From Thermothelomyces thermophilus ATCC 42464 (lineage: Eukaryota > Ascomycota > Sordariomycetes > Sordariales > Chaetomiaceae): a DNA stretch of 64,000 bases. The translations under genes were made by a program, and so were the position numbers. The notes beneath the pieces are model-generated. The model was not told the DNA's origin. It worked only from the letters and a program-made list of their open reading frames with translations, and made no database searches. Below, piece after piece: positions 28,101 to 41,051 of this stretch. Numbering within the stretch: the first letter of the stretch is position 1; every line of letters begins with the position of its first letter. The stretch spans positions 10,168,001 through 10,232,000 of the forward strand of contig NC_016472.1 in NCBI RefSeq assembly GCF_000226095.1, written 5' to 3'.

Positions 28101-30061
28101 TCTTTCTATCTAGGCCTTCTTTTAATTTAATATAATAGTTAGCTATATTATAATATAAAGGGAGTCTATTAGCTTTATTTTTATTAAAGAGGTTAATAAA
28201 GTTATAAAGTTTATCTAATAAGGTAATTCCTAATTTTATATTAGATTTAGGCTAAGAGCCTTTATTTCTTATATTATCTTTATTAAATTAATATCTTAAC
28301 TTTAAGATAATTATTATTTCCTAGATATTAGTAATTAGGAAGGTATTAGAAGTCTTCTTTTTCTATACTTTCTATATTATACTTATAAAGATTATACTTA
28401 TAATTTAAGAGATTCCTATCTATCTTAGCTATAAAGAGATCTTATAAATAAGTAGTCTTAATTATATATTAATCTTAAGAATACCTATATATATATCTAA
28501 TATAACTTCTTAATATTCTATTTATAAAAGGTCTAATATAATATTATATATAAGTCTTAAGACTATATAGAATATAGCCTAGCTCTTCTAGCTATCGATA
28601 TCTATTATAATATAGGCTATCTAAGTAATCTTCTAATCTAGTTATAGCTTAATTATAGTCCTAAAGATATATATAGTAGGTAGACTAATTTACTTAATTC
28701 TAAGCTTCTAATATATTCTCTTACTAATAGTACTATAGCTAGAATATCTACTATCTATTTAAACATTTATAAAGCTAGTAGAGTTAAGGAAGATTAAAAT
28801 AAGAAAAGGAGATCTATCTATTCTTTTATTAATCTCTATAAACTTATCTTCTAGGTAATTATAATCTTCTAACCCCCTTATAAGACTTTGCTTAAAGGTT
28901 ACTCTTTTCCTTATTCCTTATTTTCTTTATTAAATAGGTTGTTATCTTCCTTTTATTCCTTAGCCTCTAAGGTATTAATATTAGTTCTTAACTAGTTCTA
29001 TTATATTAGCTTTAAGGTAAGGGTAAAGTTATACTTAGTAATAAAGTAACCTTTCTACCTATATTAGATATATACCTTAGCTATCTATTAGGCTATATAT
29101 ACTTTTAGGCTAACCTATTTTACCTATAGGGTATTACCTTTATATTTTCCTATACTATCTTTATTAGGTCTCTTCTTCTATAGGTTAATATATACTAAGT
29201 TAATTCTAATTATTAATATATCTCTATCTATATCCTTCTCTCTATATAGTTCATATATTACCTACTACCTTTATATCTACTAATATTTATTATTAAGCTA
29301 AAGAGCTTTAAGATCTATAGTAATCTTATAGTATTTCTTAATAACTATCATATAATTATCCTAAGGAATTCCTTATCTAATTACTATATATTTAAGTTTT
29401 AGAGAAAGGTATTATTATAATTTAATTAGGTATAACTTATTACTTTAAAGGAGGCTACCTGCCTTTGATAGCTTGGCCTCAAACTAAATAATAAAGGTAA
29501 TAAACGGTTTATTATCCTTCTATTATAAGAATTCTAGTTCCAATAAGGCTACTATCTTCTTATAGGGGTTAGAAAAGATATTCTTAAGATATTAGAAGAA
29601 CTAAGTTAGGTTATACCTAACTTTCGGGCCTATAGATTTATAATAGGCTATAACTTAGGTCTATACCTAGTATATAAGGTTTCCCTAGATAAAGACCTAT
29701 TAGTTATAATTAGAGCTAATAAAATCTCTATTAGCTATAAGGATATATTCTATTATACTCTTCTATATTATAAAGAGTTCCTTTTTACTATTAAAAGGTT
29801 ATCCGGTTAGGAGACGCTTCTACTACAGCCATTAAGCTTTAAGGGGTACCCTAGCCGACTTAGGGGTTAGGATAGGTTAGGTTTAGGATACCTAGAGGGT
29901 ATTAATTGTAGTATTCTACTATTCTATTACTACTTAAAGGGAGTAGATAAGCTCCTATAATTCTACTAAGCCTAAGAGCCCATATACTCCTAAATCTGCT
30001 ATAATTATATTATCGATAACTCCCTTAGGGAGTTACTACCAGTAAGAGAAGATAGTCAAAA
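25200..30061 (-). pseudogene. E3 gag-pol, RIP-inactivated
   Basis: Reads on the minus strand. The RT region is clear: ITPIFLIKKVDKG near 27,975-27,935 and the catalytic box YLNNILIY near 27,630-27,605 (YLDDILIY expected). The same segment is present on the plus strand at 30,380-33,504, which helps to confirm it. Gag should lie between about 30,050 and 29,000, and integrase between about 26,600 and 25,200, from their positions; their motifs are too eroded to list. Stops occur throughout. Confidence 0.65.
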
Positions 30062-30379
30062 TGTAATATACTAGCCTTATAGCATCTATAGATAAGCGTA
30101 TAATGTTTTATTCGACTACCTTAGGGAGGAAAAAGAGGAAGAATACAAGAGTTATACAGAGGAGCGCCTTTTTAGTATATACGTACATGACCTAGGTAGG
30201 GCCTAGTTAGGCTCTAGGTTAGGTCCTAAGCAGGCCCTAACCATACGCCCTACAAATAACCTATAAACGTCTCGTAAACTAATTATATACGCCTTGGTAG
30301 GTCGAGTAGGTCCGGTCTATTGCTAGGTAGGTCTAGTCTATTACTAGGCAAAGCCTAAAGAAAGCCTAGGCCTGTGACA
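30062..30379 (-). repeat. E3 5' LTR
   Basis: About 318 bp with intact TG...CA ends (tgtaatatac at the left, cctgtgaca at the right). It is less mutated than the partner LTR at 23,140. On the element's own strand it begins TGTCACAGGCC. Its right edge is precisely where the opposite-strand gypsy copy at 30,380 begins. Confidence 0.85.
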
Positions 30380-33300
30380 AGAGTATTTTCTCTAACCCCT
30401 TTAAGAAGATAATAGCCTTGTTAGAACTAGAATTCTTATAATAGAGAGATAACAAACTATTTACTACCTTTATTATTTAATTTAAAGCTAAGCTATCGAA
30501 GGTAGGTAGCTTTATTTAGAGTAATAAGTTACGCCTAATTAAATTATAATAATACCTCTCTCTAAAACTTAAATATATAATAGTTAGATAAGGAATTCCT
30601 TAGGATAATTATATAATAATAGTTAAGAAATACTATAAGATTACTATAGATCTTAAGGCTCTTTAGCTTAATAATAAATATTAATAGATATAAGGTTAGT
30701 AGGTAATACCTAAACTATGAAGAGAAAAGGATATAGAAGGAGATATACTAATAATTAGGATTAACTTATTATATACTAACCTATAGAGGAAGGGACCTAA
30801 TAAAGATAAGGTAAGAAAATATAAAGGTAATACCTTATAGGTAAAATAGATTAGCCTAGAAGTATATATAACCTAATAAGTAGCTAGAATATATATCTAA
30901 TATAAATAGAAAGGTTACTTTATTACTAAATATAACTTTACCCTTACTTTAAGGCTAATATAGTAGAACTAGTTAAGAACCGATATTAATATCTTAAAAG
31001 CTAAAGATTAGAAGGAAGATAATGACCTATCTAATAAAGAAGATAGGGAGTAGAGAAAAGAGTAACCCCTAAGTAAAGTCTTATAAGGGGGTTAGAAGAT
31101 TATAATTACCTAGAAGATAAGTTTATAGAGATTAATAAAAGAATACATAGACCTCCTTTTCTTATTCTAATCTTCCTTAACTTTATTAGCTTTATAAATA
31201 CTTAAGTAAATAATAGATATTCTAGCTATAGTACCATTAGTAAGAGAATATATTAGAAGTTTAGAATTAAGTAGATTAGTTTACCTATTATATATACCTT
31301 TAGGATTATAACTAGGCTATAACTAGATTAGAAGATTACTTAGATAGCTTATATTATAATAGATATTAATAGCTAGAAAAGCTGGGCTATATTCTATATA
31401 ATCTTAGAACTTATATATAATATTATATTAGGCCTCTTATAGATAAAATATTAGGAAGTTATACTAGATATATATATAAATATTCTTAAAATTAATATAT
31501 AATTAGGACTATTTATCTATAAGATCTCTTTATAGCCTAGATAAATAGGAATCTTCTAAATAATAGGTATAGTTTTTATAGATATAATATAAAGGATATA
31601 AAAAAAGAAGACTTCTAATACCTTTCTAGTTACTAATATCTAAGAGATAATAACTATCTTAGAATTAAGATACTAATTTAATAGAGATAGCCTAGAAAAA
31701 GGGGGTACCTAATCTAAGCCTAATATAAAGTTAGAGGTTACCTTATTAGATAAACTTTATAACTTTATTAACCTCTTTAATAAGGAAAAAGTTAATAGAC
31801 TCCCTCTATATTATAATATAGCTAATTATTATATTAAATTAAAGGAAGGCCTAAATAGAAAGATTCTTAAACTCCTTTAAAGGCCTCTTTATAATATATT
31901 ATAAGATTATTTATTAGAAGTCTAAAAGTAAGTTATTAACTTACTAGATAAGGGATAGATCTAAGCTAGCTCCTCTTTAGCTATTACCCCTATCCTCTTA
32001 ATAAAGAAAGTAGATAAAGGATAAAGATTCTATATTAACTATTAAGCGTTAAATAAGATTATAAAGTAAGATTAATACCTCTTTCTACTTATTAAGGAGA
32101 TACTTTACTCCTTAGCTAGAGCTAAATAGTTTATAAAGCTTAATATCTAGGTAGCCTTCTACTATATCTAGATTATAAAAGGCTATAAGTATTAAATAAT
32201 ATTCTAGACTTAGTTTAGCCTCTTTAAATAGCTTATCTACCTCTTTAGATTTATAGATATACCTATAACTTTCTAATAATATATTAATAATACTCTTAGC
32301 CCAATATTTAGAAACTTTATAATAATATACCTTAATAATATCTTAATCTATATATTAAGTAATAAGAAAGATTATATAAGGTAGGTAAGGGATATATTTT
32401 AAAGGCTATAGAAAGTAAGACTTATATTAGATCTTAAGAAATATATATTTATTATAAAAGAAGTTAAATATCTTAGCTATATTATAAAGGTAGGGGCTTA
32501 GATTTATCTAGACCTTAAAAAGCTAGCTACTATTTATAAGTAAAAGGTACTATATAAGGTTTAAAGAGTATAGAGTTTTCTAAGGTTCATAAACTTCTAT
32601 TAAGACTTTATCTTTAACTTTTCTAAGTTAACTATACCTTTGATATAATTAATTTATAAGAATACCTTATTTTAGTAAGAGACTAAGGAATAAGAGGCCT
32701 TTAAAGCTCTTAAGATAGCCTTTATATTAGAACCTATCCTAGTATAATAAGATCCTAAATAAGAGATAATACTTAAGGTAGATTACTCTAGGATAACATT
32801 AAGAAGGTATTTATCCTAATAGGAAGAAGATAAAGTCTTATATCTTATAGCCTACTATTCTATAAAACTATCCCTAGCTAAATAGAACTATATAATCTAT
32901 GATAAGGAATTACTTATAATTATCTTATACCTAAAGGTCTAGGTAGCTAAGCTTTATAATATTACTACCTCTTTTTAGATCCTAACTAACTATAAGAACC
33001 TTAAATACTTCTCTTAGCCTTATTTAATTAGTAAATAGTAAGCTTAATAGGCTAAAATACTCTCTTTCTTTAACTTTGAACTTTATTAATAACTAGGATT
33101 ATAAGCTTCTTATCCTAATATCTTATCTTATTATAAATAAGATTATCCTAAGGATATATAATATATAATATAGCTCCTTTTTACTATTTAGATAGATATA
33201 ACTAGTACCTTATTATTATTTAAAATATATTATCTACTAAAGGGGAATACTATTTTTATAGATATATAGCTTATAGCCTTATAAGATGAGGGAGTTATTA

Positions 33301-33504
33301 AGGATAAATATTATATATATTAGCTTTAGGCTATCTAAGATAAGGCCTAAAAATTTCTAAAGGAGGTAAATATAATATAGACCTAGATTATAGATTACTC
33401 CTTTAATATATATAAGGTACCCTTTAATTCTAGGGTAGACTCTAGCTTCCTATATAGGAGCTACTTATAACTATTATTCTTTAATATATCTATAACTCCC
33501 TTAT
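30380..33504 (+). mobile_element. Gypsy fragment E3', plus-strand copy of the E3 pol region
   Basis: It is the reverse-complement counterpart of about 26,465-29,586 in E3, so the two form an inverted repeat with arms of about 3.1 kb and a spacer of about 0.8 kb. Readable RT: ITPILLIKKVDKG near 31,982-32,020, then INNTLSPIFRNFIIIYLNNILIY in short pieces near 32,285-32,345. The left edge is the E3 LTR; the right edge is the tail of LINE copy C. No frame is open. Confidence 0.75.
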
Positions 33505-36455
33505 ATTATTATTATTATTATTATTATTATTAGTCCTATACTGCTATGCTAATAAGTATGCCAGAGCCTCTCTAGTTATATACAAAGGAAACTATACCTA
33601 ATAGGCCGGATAAAAACCTCTATCCTGCCTCTAACGCCTAATCCGGAGTACCAATATATTATAAAGAAAAGGAGAAGTGGCTAGAATAGCCCTATAGAGG
33701 CCTTCCCTCCCGGTCTAGTCTCCTTACGAGGCTGTATTCTGGGAGCCTCCCTAGGTCTATTAGCCACTATAGAACCCTCCTTGCCAAACGATAGTTACAG
33801 GTCCCTGTACCCCGTAGAACGAGGTCTAGGTCCCTTTACGACCGTATTTCCTAGGATTCCTACGTTCGGTTTCTTGGTAGGTTCGGGTACTATATGACTA
33901 GGTGCTCTATAGTTTCCCTCCCCTGGCTATAGGTATAGTAGGGGGTATTAACCTTTAGGACTTAAACCTTAAAAAGGAAGTTATAGAGGCTAATAGCCCC
34001 TATATAGGCCTATACCAGTAGGGAGCTCTAGGCCTTTATTAGGCCTTGGTACCTTTATAAGCCTTCCCTTATAAAAACTAGGTATAGAAGGTCCTTATCT
34101 AATATGTGCTATATCCTCCTACTAGCTTAGTCGGCCCTCTAATGGTTGCTCTAGCTAGCTAATATAGCTAGTTCTATAGCCTATAGCCTTCTTTATAAGG
34201 TCTATAGGGGGGGTTAACCCCCTCTATAGCCCTCCTAAACCCATTGCCGGACCGTCGACCTTACTACCTCTAGGGCTATAGGCTTCGGCTCCTAGCCCCT
34301 TGCCCTAGCCCTTCTCCTCTAGAACCTCTGGCTTAGCCTATTATAGGCCTATTAGATAAGAGCTCTTATAGGAACCTAGGAGGCCCCTAGCCCTACCCTA
34401 GTCTATAAGAGCGGTTAGTCAAGTTTAGCTTTAAAGTTAGCTAGCCTCTTATTAAGATAGAGGTCGAGGGGTAGTACCTAGGCTTCTATTTCGAGGCACT
34501 GGATAGGGGTAGCCTTATAGGCCCTGGTAACTACTTGAAGGGCCCTGTACTAGGCCTTTAATAGTTCCCTAGTAAGGCCTTCTGGCTTACCCCCTGGCTT
34601 AGTAGGCTTATAGAAGTTCGAGGCTTTATAGGCTAAGGCGTTATAGATATACTTGGTATAGACCTTATAAGCCTATAGGAAGCCGGGGCCTTAGGTCTTT
34701 ATAGTAAGCCTAGTCAAGGTAAACTCCTAGGTTTCTAGCTTCTTAGCTACCCTTATATAGTAAGGGCCCTATTATAGCCTCTAGTCTAGCTAGACCCCGA
34801 GGAATCTAGCTAACTTTAAAGGGGCTATAGTAATAGTACTCCTTCTAGGCTATAGGAGCTCTAGTAGTTACGATTACTATTTCTAGCCCCTATTAAAGTA
34901 GATAAGCTTGTACTTTTCTAGGGTAAAAGCTGTACCCTAGGTCCTTGCCTACTGAAGGTAGGCCTTCTAGGCCCTCTATAGTTAACTATTATAGGCCTCC
35001 TTGGCCCTCCTAAAGGCTAAGAGGTTAATATTATCGGCAAAACCTATTAAACTAACTATAGGGTAGGCTTAGTAAATAGCCTAGTAAAGAGAGGCTATAT
35101 AGAGGACAAATAGTATAAGGGAGAGGGGTAACCCTTATAGGATCCTAGCCTTTACTACTATATCTTCTATCTCCTAGCTATTAAAGTAAAGGATAGCTAT
35201 CCTATCCTATAGCTACTCCCTAACCTAGATTACTAACCACTTTAGAAAGCCCTAGCTCTATAAAGTGGCTAATAGCTAGGTATAGTTAATAATATCGAAA
35301 GCCCCTAAGATATTAAGCTATAGGAAGGAGGTAGCTACCTTATACCTCTAAGCCTCTTAGACCTAGGCTATAATAAGCTAAATAGCTAGTTTAGTAGACC
35401 TATATTCCTAATTACCTATCTACTTAGCTAAGAGAAGCCTATAGGCCTCTATAATAGCCGTTACCTTCTAGGTAACTATAGCCTCTAGCACCTTACCTAC
35501 TATCGGTAAGAGTACTATAGGCCTATAGCTACCTAGGGTAAAGTAGGCCTATAAGGGTTTGCTAGGCTTATAGAAGACTATTATCTTAGCCCTTTTAAAC
35601 TAGGCTAGGAAATAGCCAAGCTATAGGCTCTCTAAGGCTAGTTTAGCTAGTATCTAGTAGAGCGGCCGCCTATAGGCCTTTAGTAGGCCTATAGGGAGGA
35701 GGTCCTCCCCTAGGGCCTTCTATAGAGCTACTTTAACTAATACTACCCTGACTTTACCTACTATAACCTCCTAGCTTATTTCGAACTTCGGCTCCTAGTA
35801 GTCATTTAAATCTAGGTCGTTAATATCTAATAGGTCTACTTCTAAGTTTAGAAAGAACTTATTAGCCAGGGCCCTAGCCTTCTATTAATAGGTTATAAGC
35901 CCTCCTTTAAAGGCTAGGAGCTTTAGAGGGTTAACTAGTAGGTAGCTTTATAGCCTTACCTACCGCTCTAGCCTTTATAGTAGGTCCAGCCGGTTAGTTA
36001 CCTCCCATAACGTAGCCCTCTAACTCTTCGTCTTTATAGCCGTAATAGTCTTAGCCTGGTCCTATAGGGCCTGCCGAAGTACCTCCTACGTATAGGGGTT
36101 TAGAGTACCCCTATAGGCTCTCTCTACCTCCTTAGCCCTCTTCCTAGCCTCTCGAACCTCCTTTGTCTACTATCAAGCTCGTTTGCTACCTATACTAGCC
36201 TTCTTTACCAGAGCCGAGACTATAGCTATTTCCTTGAGGGCCCCTATAAGCCTGTCGAAGGCCTATAGAAGCTCCTCTAGGCCCTAGAAGATAGGCCCGG
36301 CTAGGGCCGATGCCTATCTACTAAGCCGGAGCAGGAGGTAGGCTGCCTCGGCCCGCGTAACTTCCTCGTCTAGGCTCTTCTAGTCCTACCCTTTACTAGC
36401 CGGTATAGTCCTATTGGTCCCCTAGAGGGAGACGTTTAGGGCCTGTGGGTAGTTA
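33505..36455 (-). mobile_element. LINE copy C, 5'-truncated, moderately RIP-mutated
   Basis: It begins on the left with a short TTA tail and the family's 3' end (tagtcctatactgctatgc at 33,531). It carries the ORF2 C-terminus, the RT (box read as FADN near 35,030) and part of the upstream region, and matches copy D up to about D position 44,235, where similarity stops. More CG, CA and TG words remain than in copies A and B, so it is probably younger or less exposed to RIP. Confidence 0.85.
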
Positions 36456-36489
36456 ATACTATTAGTAAAGATAAAAGGAATAATGAGAT

Positions 36490-36615
36490 ATTAAGTTTAA
36501 AAGGGATAGAGGTTTTTATTTAGCTTATTAGGTATAGTTTCCTTTATATTTAACTAGAGAGGCTCTAGTATACCTCTTAGCATAGTAATATAGGACTAAT
36601 AATAATAATAATATT
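36490..36615 (+). mobile_element. LINE 3'-end fragment, plus strand
   Basis: About 125 bp matching the last part of LINE A (6,545-6,665), ending in TAA repeats. It stands about 35 bp from the truncated 5' end of copy C and points the other way, so the two LINE fragments have their tails outward. Confidence 0.8.
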
Positions 36616-37152
36616 AAACTTTACCCTAGTATTATAAAATAACTATATTAGCAGCCTAGGAGGCTATAGCTAGACTATAGGATAACTAGTAGCTAATCGC
36701 TTAATAGACTAATTAGGGGATTATTATTACTAAAACTAGTAATAATTAGGGAGTTTATTATTATTATAGATAAAACTAGTAATAATTAACATTATTATTA
36801 GTAAATAAAGTAAAATAGCTATATATATATATAAGCTAGCTAGTCACTCCTTAGAAGAACCTTTAAGAGGTTCTCTAATAAGCAATTTATAAGTATTCCT
36901 TTTAGGAATAATAAGACAATTACTTGTATATACTTATTATAAACCCTTTAGCTTTATTAAACCTTACCTTGCTTAGTTAACCTTTAATCTAGAAGTCCCT
37001 CTTAGTAAATAAGGGCCTAGGATTTGTTATATATTACTTATTTACTTTAGTTACTATTATAGGCTTAACTAAAGGTACTAATTATTATAATCTCTATTAC
37101 TCTTATACCTAATACTCTTATATTTTAGGCCTAAGCTATAGGCATTATTACT
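36616..37152. other. AT-rich leader of gypsy remnant E4; possible LTR or untranslated region
   Basis: Contains a short direct repeat (aaaactagtaataatta twice, near 36,729 and 36,762) and a hairpin (agaacctttaagaggttct near 36,857-36,876). There is no coding signal. Its position just before a gag-like frame suggests LTR or leader sequence of that element, but no second LTR was found. Confidence 0.35.
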
Positions 37153-38010
37153 ATGTTATTAGCCTAGGTATAATAGTTACTTAAGCAGATTAATACCTAT
37201 ATTATAGCCTTTAAGTAGGAAAATACTACTCTTTATAGCTATAGTATTAGTAAGGCTAAGATAAAGGCTCTATTTAAATATAGAGGTAGTAAGGAAGAAC
37301 TCTCTAGCTAGCTTATCTAGATAAGGGCTTATTTCCTCTACTATAAGGAATAATTTGTTAATAAAGCCTAGAAGGTTAGGTATACTACTATATCCTATCT
37401 TAAAGAAAAGGTACTCTAATAGTTTAAACGAACCCTAAAAGACTATCTAGAACACGATAACGATAATAACTAGGATGAGTTTACCTAGAAGGTTTTTAAG
37501 CGATATACTAAGTTTAAAGGAGAAATGTATAAGGTGTTTAGAGATATTAATAAGAAGTTATATACCTAGGAACGACTTATATAACTTAAGTAGACTAAGT
37601 CGGCCTTAGCCTATATTACCTAGTTCTAGTAGGACTTACTCTATATTAGGATTAATAAGGAGGGATTAATATAGCTATTCTATAATAGACTTAAGGAAGA
37701 AGTTAAGGATAAGCTATATAAGTTAGACTATCCTAATACTCTTAATAAATATATTAGAATAGTAATTTATATTAATAATTACATATATATATATATATAT
37801 AGTAATATAAAGGTAAGAATATTATACCCTTGATATATAAGGTAAATAATAAGAAGAAGTATTTTAGAAGTACTTCTTATAGAATATATCTAGCTAGGAT
37901 AGATATAGATACTACCTAGGCTTAATAGGCTAATATAACTAGTATTAAGAAAGATAAGTCTAATATTACCTATTATAATTATAGTAAGAAAGGACATTTT
38001 AAGAAATAAG
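37153..38010 (+). pseudogene. Gypsy gag remnant E4 with decayed zinc knuckle
   Basis: From ATG at 37,153 a frame can be followed, with TAA/TAG in place of Gln/Trp codons. It has the retrotransposon-gag pattern: DEFTxKVFKRYTKF (x is a stop codon) near 37,476-37,518, then LFYNRLKEEVKDKLYKL near 37,674-37,725. At about 37,968-38,005 a zinc knuckle is readable as YYNYSKKGHFKK, where CYNCxKKGHFKxxC is expected; TGT-to-TAT changes explain the lost cysteines. No protease or RT follows, so the element is truncated. The family role is capsid and RNA packaging. Confidence 0.65.
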
Positions 38011-39662
38011 TATTATAGTTTATAGAAAGATTAGAAACTATCTCTAGATAAGGAAGTTATAATTATTACTAAAGGTATAAAGGTTATAGAGGTTATAACT
38101 ATAAGTTATACCTAGGACGACCTTAAGGAAGATATTAACTAAGCCTAGGGTTATAAGGAGAATAAGTTAGATATTAATAAGGAATATATATAAGAACTTA
38201 TATATATTATCTAAAGTATTATATATAATATTATAAAAGAGGTAGCCTAATAATAGCTAAATTATATAAATATTAATAAAGAAGGTTCAAGCCCCTTATA
38301 GTAGTATTATACAAAGGAGTTAATAACGTTAATAATAATAGTAATTAATAAGCAATAGAGCTAGCTAAGAAACTTAATAAACTTATTAACTCTAACTAAA
38401 CAAATAAGTAACCAGAGGTTAACAATACTAGAGAAGTTATACCCCTGATATATATCTAAGTGATAGCTTAGATATAGGGGTTCTTGCTAGTTTAGGATCT
38501 AAATAGATAGTAGAAAACCAGGAATATAGATAATAGGTAGGAAGGGCTAAACATTACCTTTCTATAGAACTATATACTTAAGCTCTAAGAGTATAATGCT
38601 AACCTAGAGCTAAGCTCTTCTATAATTAAGCTTCTAAAAATATATAAGCTAATACTAACTCTCTCTAATATAGCTATATATCTCTAAAATCAAACCTCTA
38701 TCTAGTTAGATAAAGAGGAGCATTAGCTTAAAGTATCTAGAGCGTCTAAGTATCTATAGTTATACCAGACAAATCTAGTCCTTTAGATAATAATGACAAT
38801 AGATATAATAAAAGTAATGATAGTAATATCCCTCTAGATAGATATAAAATAATCTAGTAATATAGAAAAGGATACCTAAACTTATAAAAGAAAGAAGAAC
38901 TATATCTTAGTTATAAACTTATCTAAATAAACAAGTGTTTATTATCTTTACTATTCCTTATTTTTATAATAATGCCCTTAGATAAACGCCCTTTATATAT
39001 ATCTATTATATATAACTAAGCTCCTTAGAGCTAGAAAAATAAACCTATACCTTATAACTATCTAATTACATTAAGAGCTTCTAACCCTAGTCTATTATTA
39101 CCTTAGTTACTTATATACCTTAGATACTAAGGCTTATAATTCATTTTATCTATAATGTAGTATGTTATCTATAGACGGGTCTATCATATAAGGTTGGATA
39201 AGATAAGCCCTATGGATTTGGCAAACGGACTGGCAAACGGAAGGTTCTTTGTTCCTATCCTCTACTTACATAGAGCCATAGGGCTAGCAAACGTAGGAAG
39301 GAGACATCGCATTTTTGAACTATTTACAATACTATAACCTTCTTCTATCTATTGGAACTACTATCTTCTATTAATCTAATTAGATAGAAGTTTAATTTAA
39401 TGTATATATTATAATAGAGTTATTATTAGCTTAATACTATTATATTTATTAAGATATATGGTATATAAAAACATAATTAAATCTTAATATTATTATATTT
39501 TATATATAGTTTCTCTAAATGAATATATAAGGTCTGTCTTAACTTTAGTAACCATTACTAACCGGCTAATACTAAGCTTACTAGAGTTACTCTATTAGGG
39601 GAAAGGAAGACAATACCTAGGTTGGTTTCATTTAAACCTATTACTACCTAGTTGCTATCGAA
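38011..39662. other. AT-rich sequence between E4 and the dioxygenase gene, with a less mutated island
   Basis: Mostly unassigned RIP-like sequence. At about 39,170-39,330 there is an island that retains CA and TG words and holds a 10-bp inverted repeat (agccctatgg / ccatagggct) and two copies of ggcaaacgga. The sequence from about 39,540 to the gene's stop codon is again TA-rich, so the shift in base composition falls almost exactly at the end of the coding region. Confidence 0.5.
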
Positions 39663-40915
39663 TTAGGTCTTGCTGAGCGTAGCCCTCCTCGAAGTGCTAT
39701 TAGGGTCTAGGTACGGCCGTTCGCCTAGGCCGACCGCTCGGTTTCCAAAGCGTTCACCATAGTTCCCGTCCAAATAGTCAAAGGTAGCGGTATGGAACAC
39801 GGACCGGTTGTCCCAGATGGCTACCGATGCTGTCAGTACACTTTTCTGTCCAGATATGAAGGGGGAATCGCTCACCGATGTCGTTGGGGTTTTTCCACTT
39901 AAACCGGACCTGCAGGTCGTGGTTTTTGTAGATCAGGTCTAGAAACCATTCGAGGAGCCTCGAGCTCTCCTCCTGGGTCAAGCCGTTGATGTGTTTGACA
40001 TGGCCACCCACGGGGAAAATGCTCTTCCAGCCGGTGACGGGATTGGTACGCACGACGGGGTGAACTGCCTTAAGCTCGGTGCCGACGCTCTCAGGGGCGC
40101 CTCGTGGCTTGTCGTAAAGCTTGAAACCAGACGCCTCGGCCACCTTCTGGAATCCAGGCTGCTCGAAGGTGGCCGTAAGACCCTCGAGGAACTTCTGGTA
40201 CGGCTCGCTGATGCGGTCGTAGATTTCGTATCCCGATGCCCAGAGGGTGTCTGAGAGAGCCTCTGTTAGCGGTATCTCTGGGTTGCCTCCCTCCCGAGCA
40301 GCCACATACCTCCACCAGTGGTGGGAAGCTCAATCAAGCGGAGGGACGTGTAATCAGCTGGCACAGGTTCGAATGCAATATCGCTATGCCATTGACCACT
40401 GTTCTGCTTTTTCGCGCTGAGCGTCTCTGGGGCAACCTTGGAATAAAACTTCTTATTCTGGATCGAGCTGATGGTGCTGATCTCGAGGTCATCACCTCCC
40501 AGTTCACGCTCGGAGTTGAGGATGGGATGAATATGGAGCCCCGAGGTGGCAGGCCGTCCGGTCAGCTCACCGAGTCTCAGGATGAGATTCTTCTGCGTCT
40601 CGTTGGTCAGGCCATCCTGGGCACGGAAGAATACGACGCCACGCTGGGAGACTGGAGTTGTAAGCCACGGCGCCGCCCAAAGGCAGGACCACGAGTGGCA
40701 TGTGACTTACTAGTGATGGCCAGATCTCTCAAAAGCTCGTCGGAGTTGGGGGCATTCAGCCATTCGTCCAGTTTGGCCGTAGGGAACTCTCGACCAATGA
40801 CGGGAGTGACATCAAAGTATTCGTACGCTTCAAGTGCCCCCGAGAGCTTGAGAGGCTCACGAGCCGGACCTTTGGTCACCGTAGGGGTCTCGGTATCGAT
40901 TGCCGACGGAGCCAT
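39663..40915 (-). CDS. TauD/TfdA-family 2-oxoglutarate/Fe(II) dioxygenase, Jlp1 (sulfonate dioxygenase)-like
   Basis: Likely hydroxylates a sulfonate or related substrate, releasing sulfite and using 2-oxoglutarate and O2; it is the family of bacterial TauD and yeast Jlp1. Four exons: 40,711-40,915, 40,310-40,651, 39,876-40,250, 39,663-39,820. The introns are 59, 59 and 55 bp with GTAAGT/GTATGT/GTGAGC donors and CAG/CAG/TAG acceptors. Phases agree and give 359 residues, normal for the fungal family. Fe(II) ligands: H157 and D159 (WHSD) and H317 (VFHTATFD). R331 and R335, four apart, correspond to the 2-oxoglutarate- and sulfonate-binding arginines of TauD (R266, R270). An ATG at 40,951 would add 12 residues; the one at 40,915 fits homologues better. 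No signal peptide is seen, so probably cytosolic. The precise substrate is inference. The gene is intact although RIP-mutated repeats lie directly beside it. Confidence 0.92.
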
Positions 40916-41051
40916 TGTGCTCTTTCTCGTTGGGCCTGCGATGCGGAGCACTTCTGGGGTATTGATGGCTGATGCTTGTTTTCGCGGAATCAGAGGTTAT
41001 CAACTTAGTCCTTCATTCCTCCTTCCACCACGGCCGACGGAGAGTGTCCCA

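Larger units (their letters stand above)
23140..30379 (-). mobile_element. Ty3/gypsy element E3 with both LTRs, minus strand
   Basis: Two direct copies of an LTR bound the element, at 23,140-23,469 and 30,062-30,379. A polypurine tract on the minus strand lies beside the left LTR (about 23,471-23,490), so the left copy is the 3' LTR. The pol reading frames also run on the minus strand, consistent with this. The flanking five bases (ggtaa/c on the left, agagt on the right) do not match, so no target duplication was found and the flanks have probably been exchanged. Between integrase and the 3' LTR lies a long decayed frame on the opposite strand (24,095-24,985). The interior is strongly RIP-mutated. 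Confidence 0.8.
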
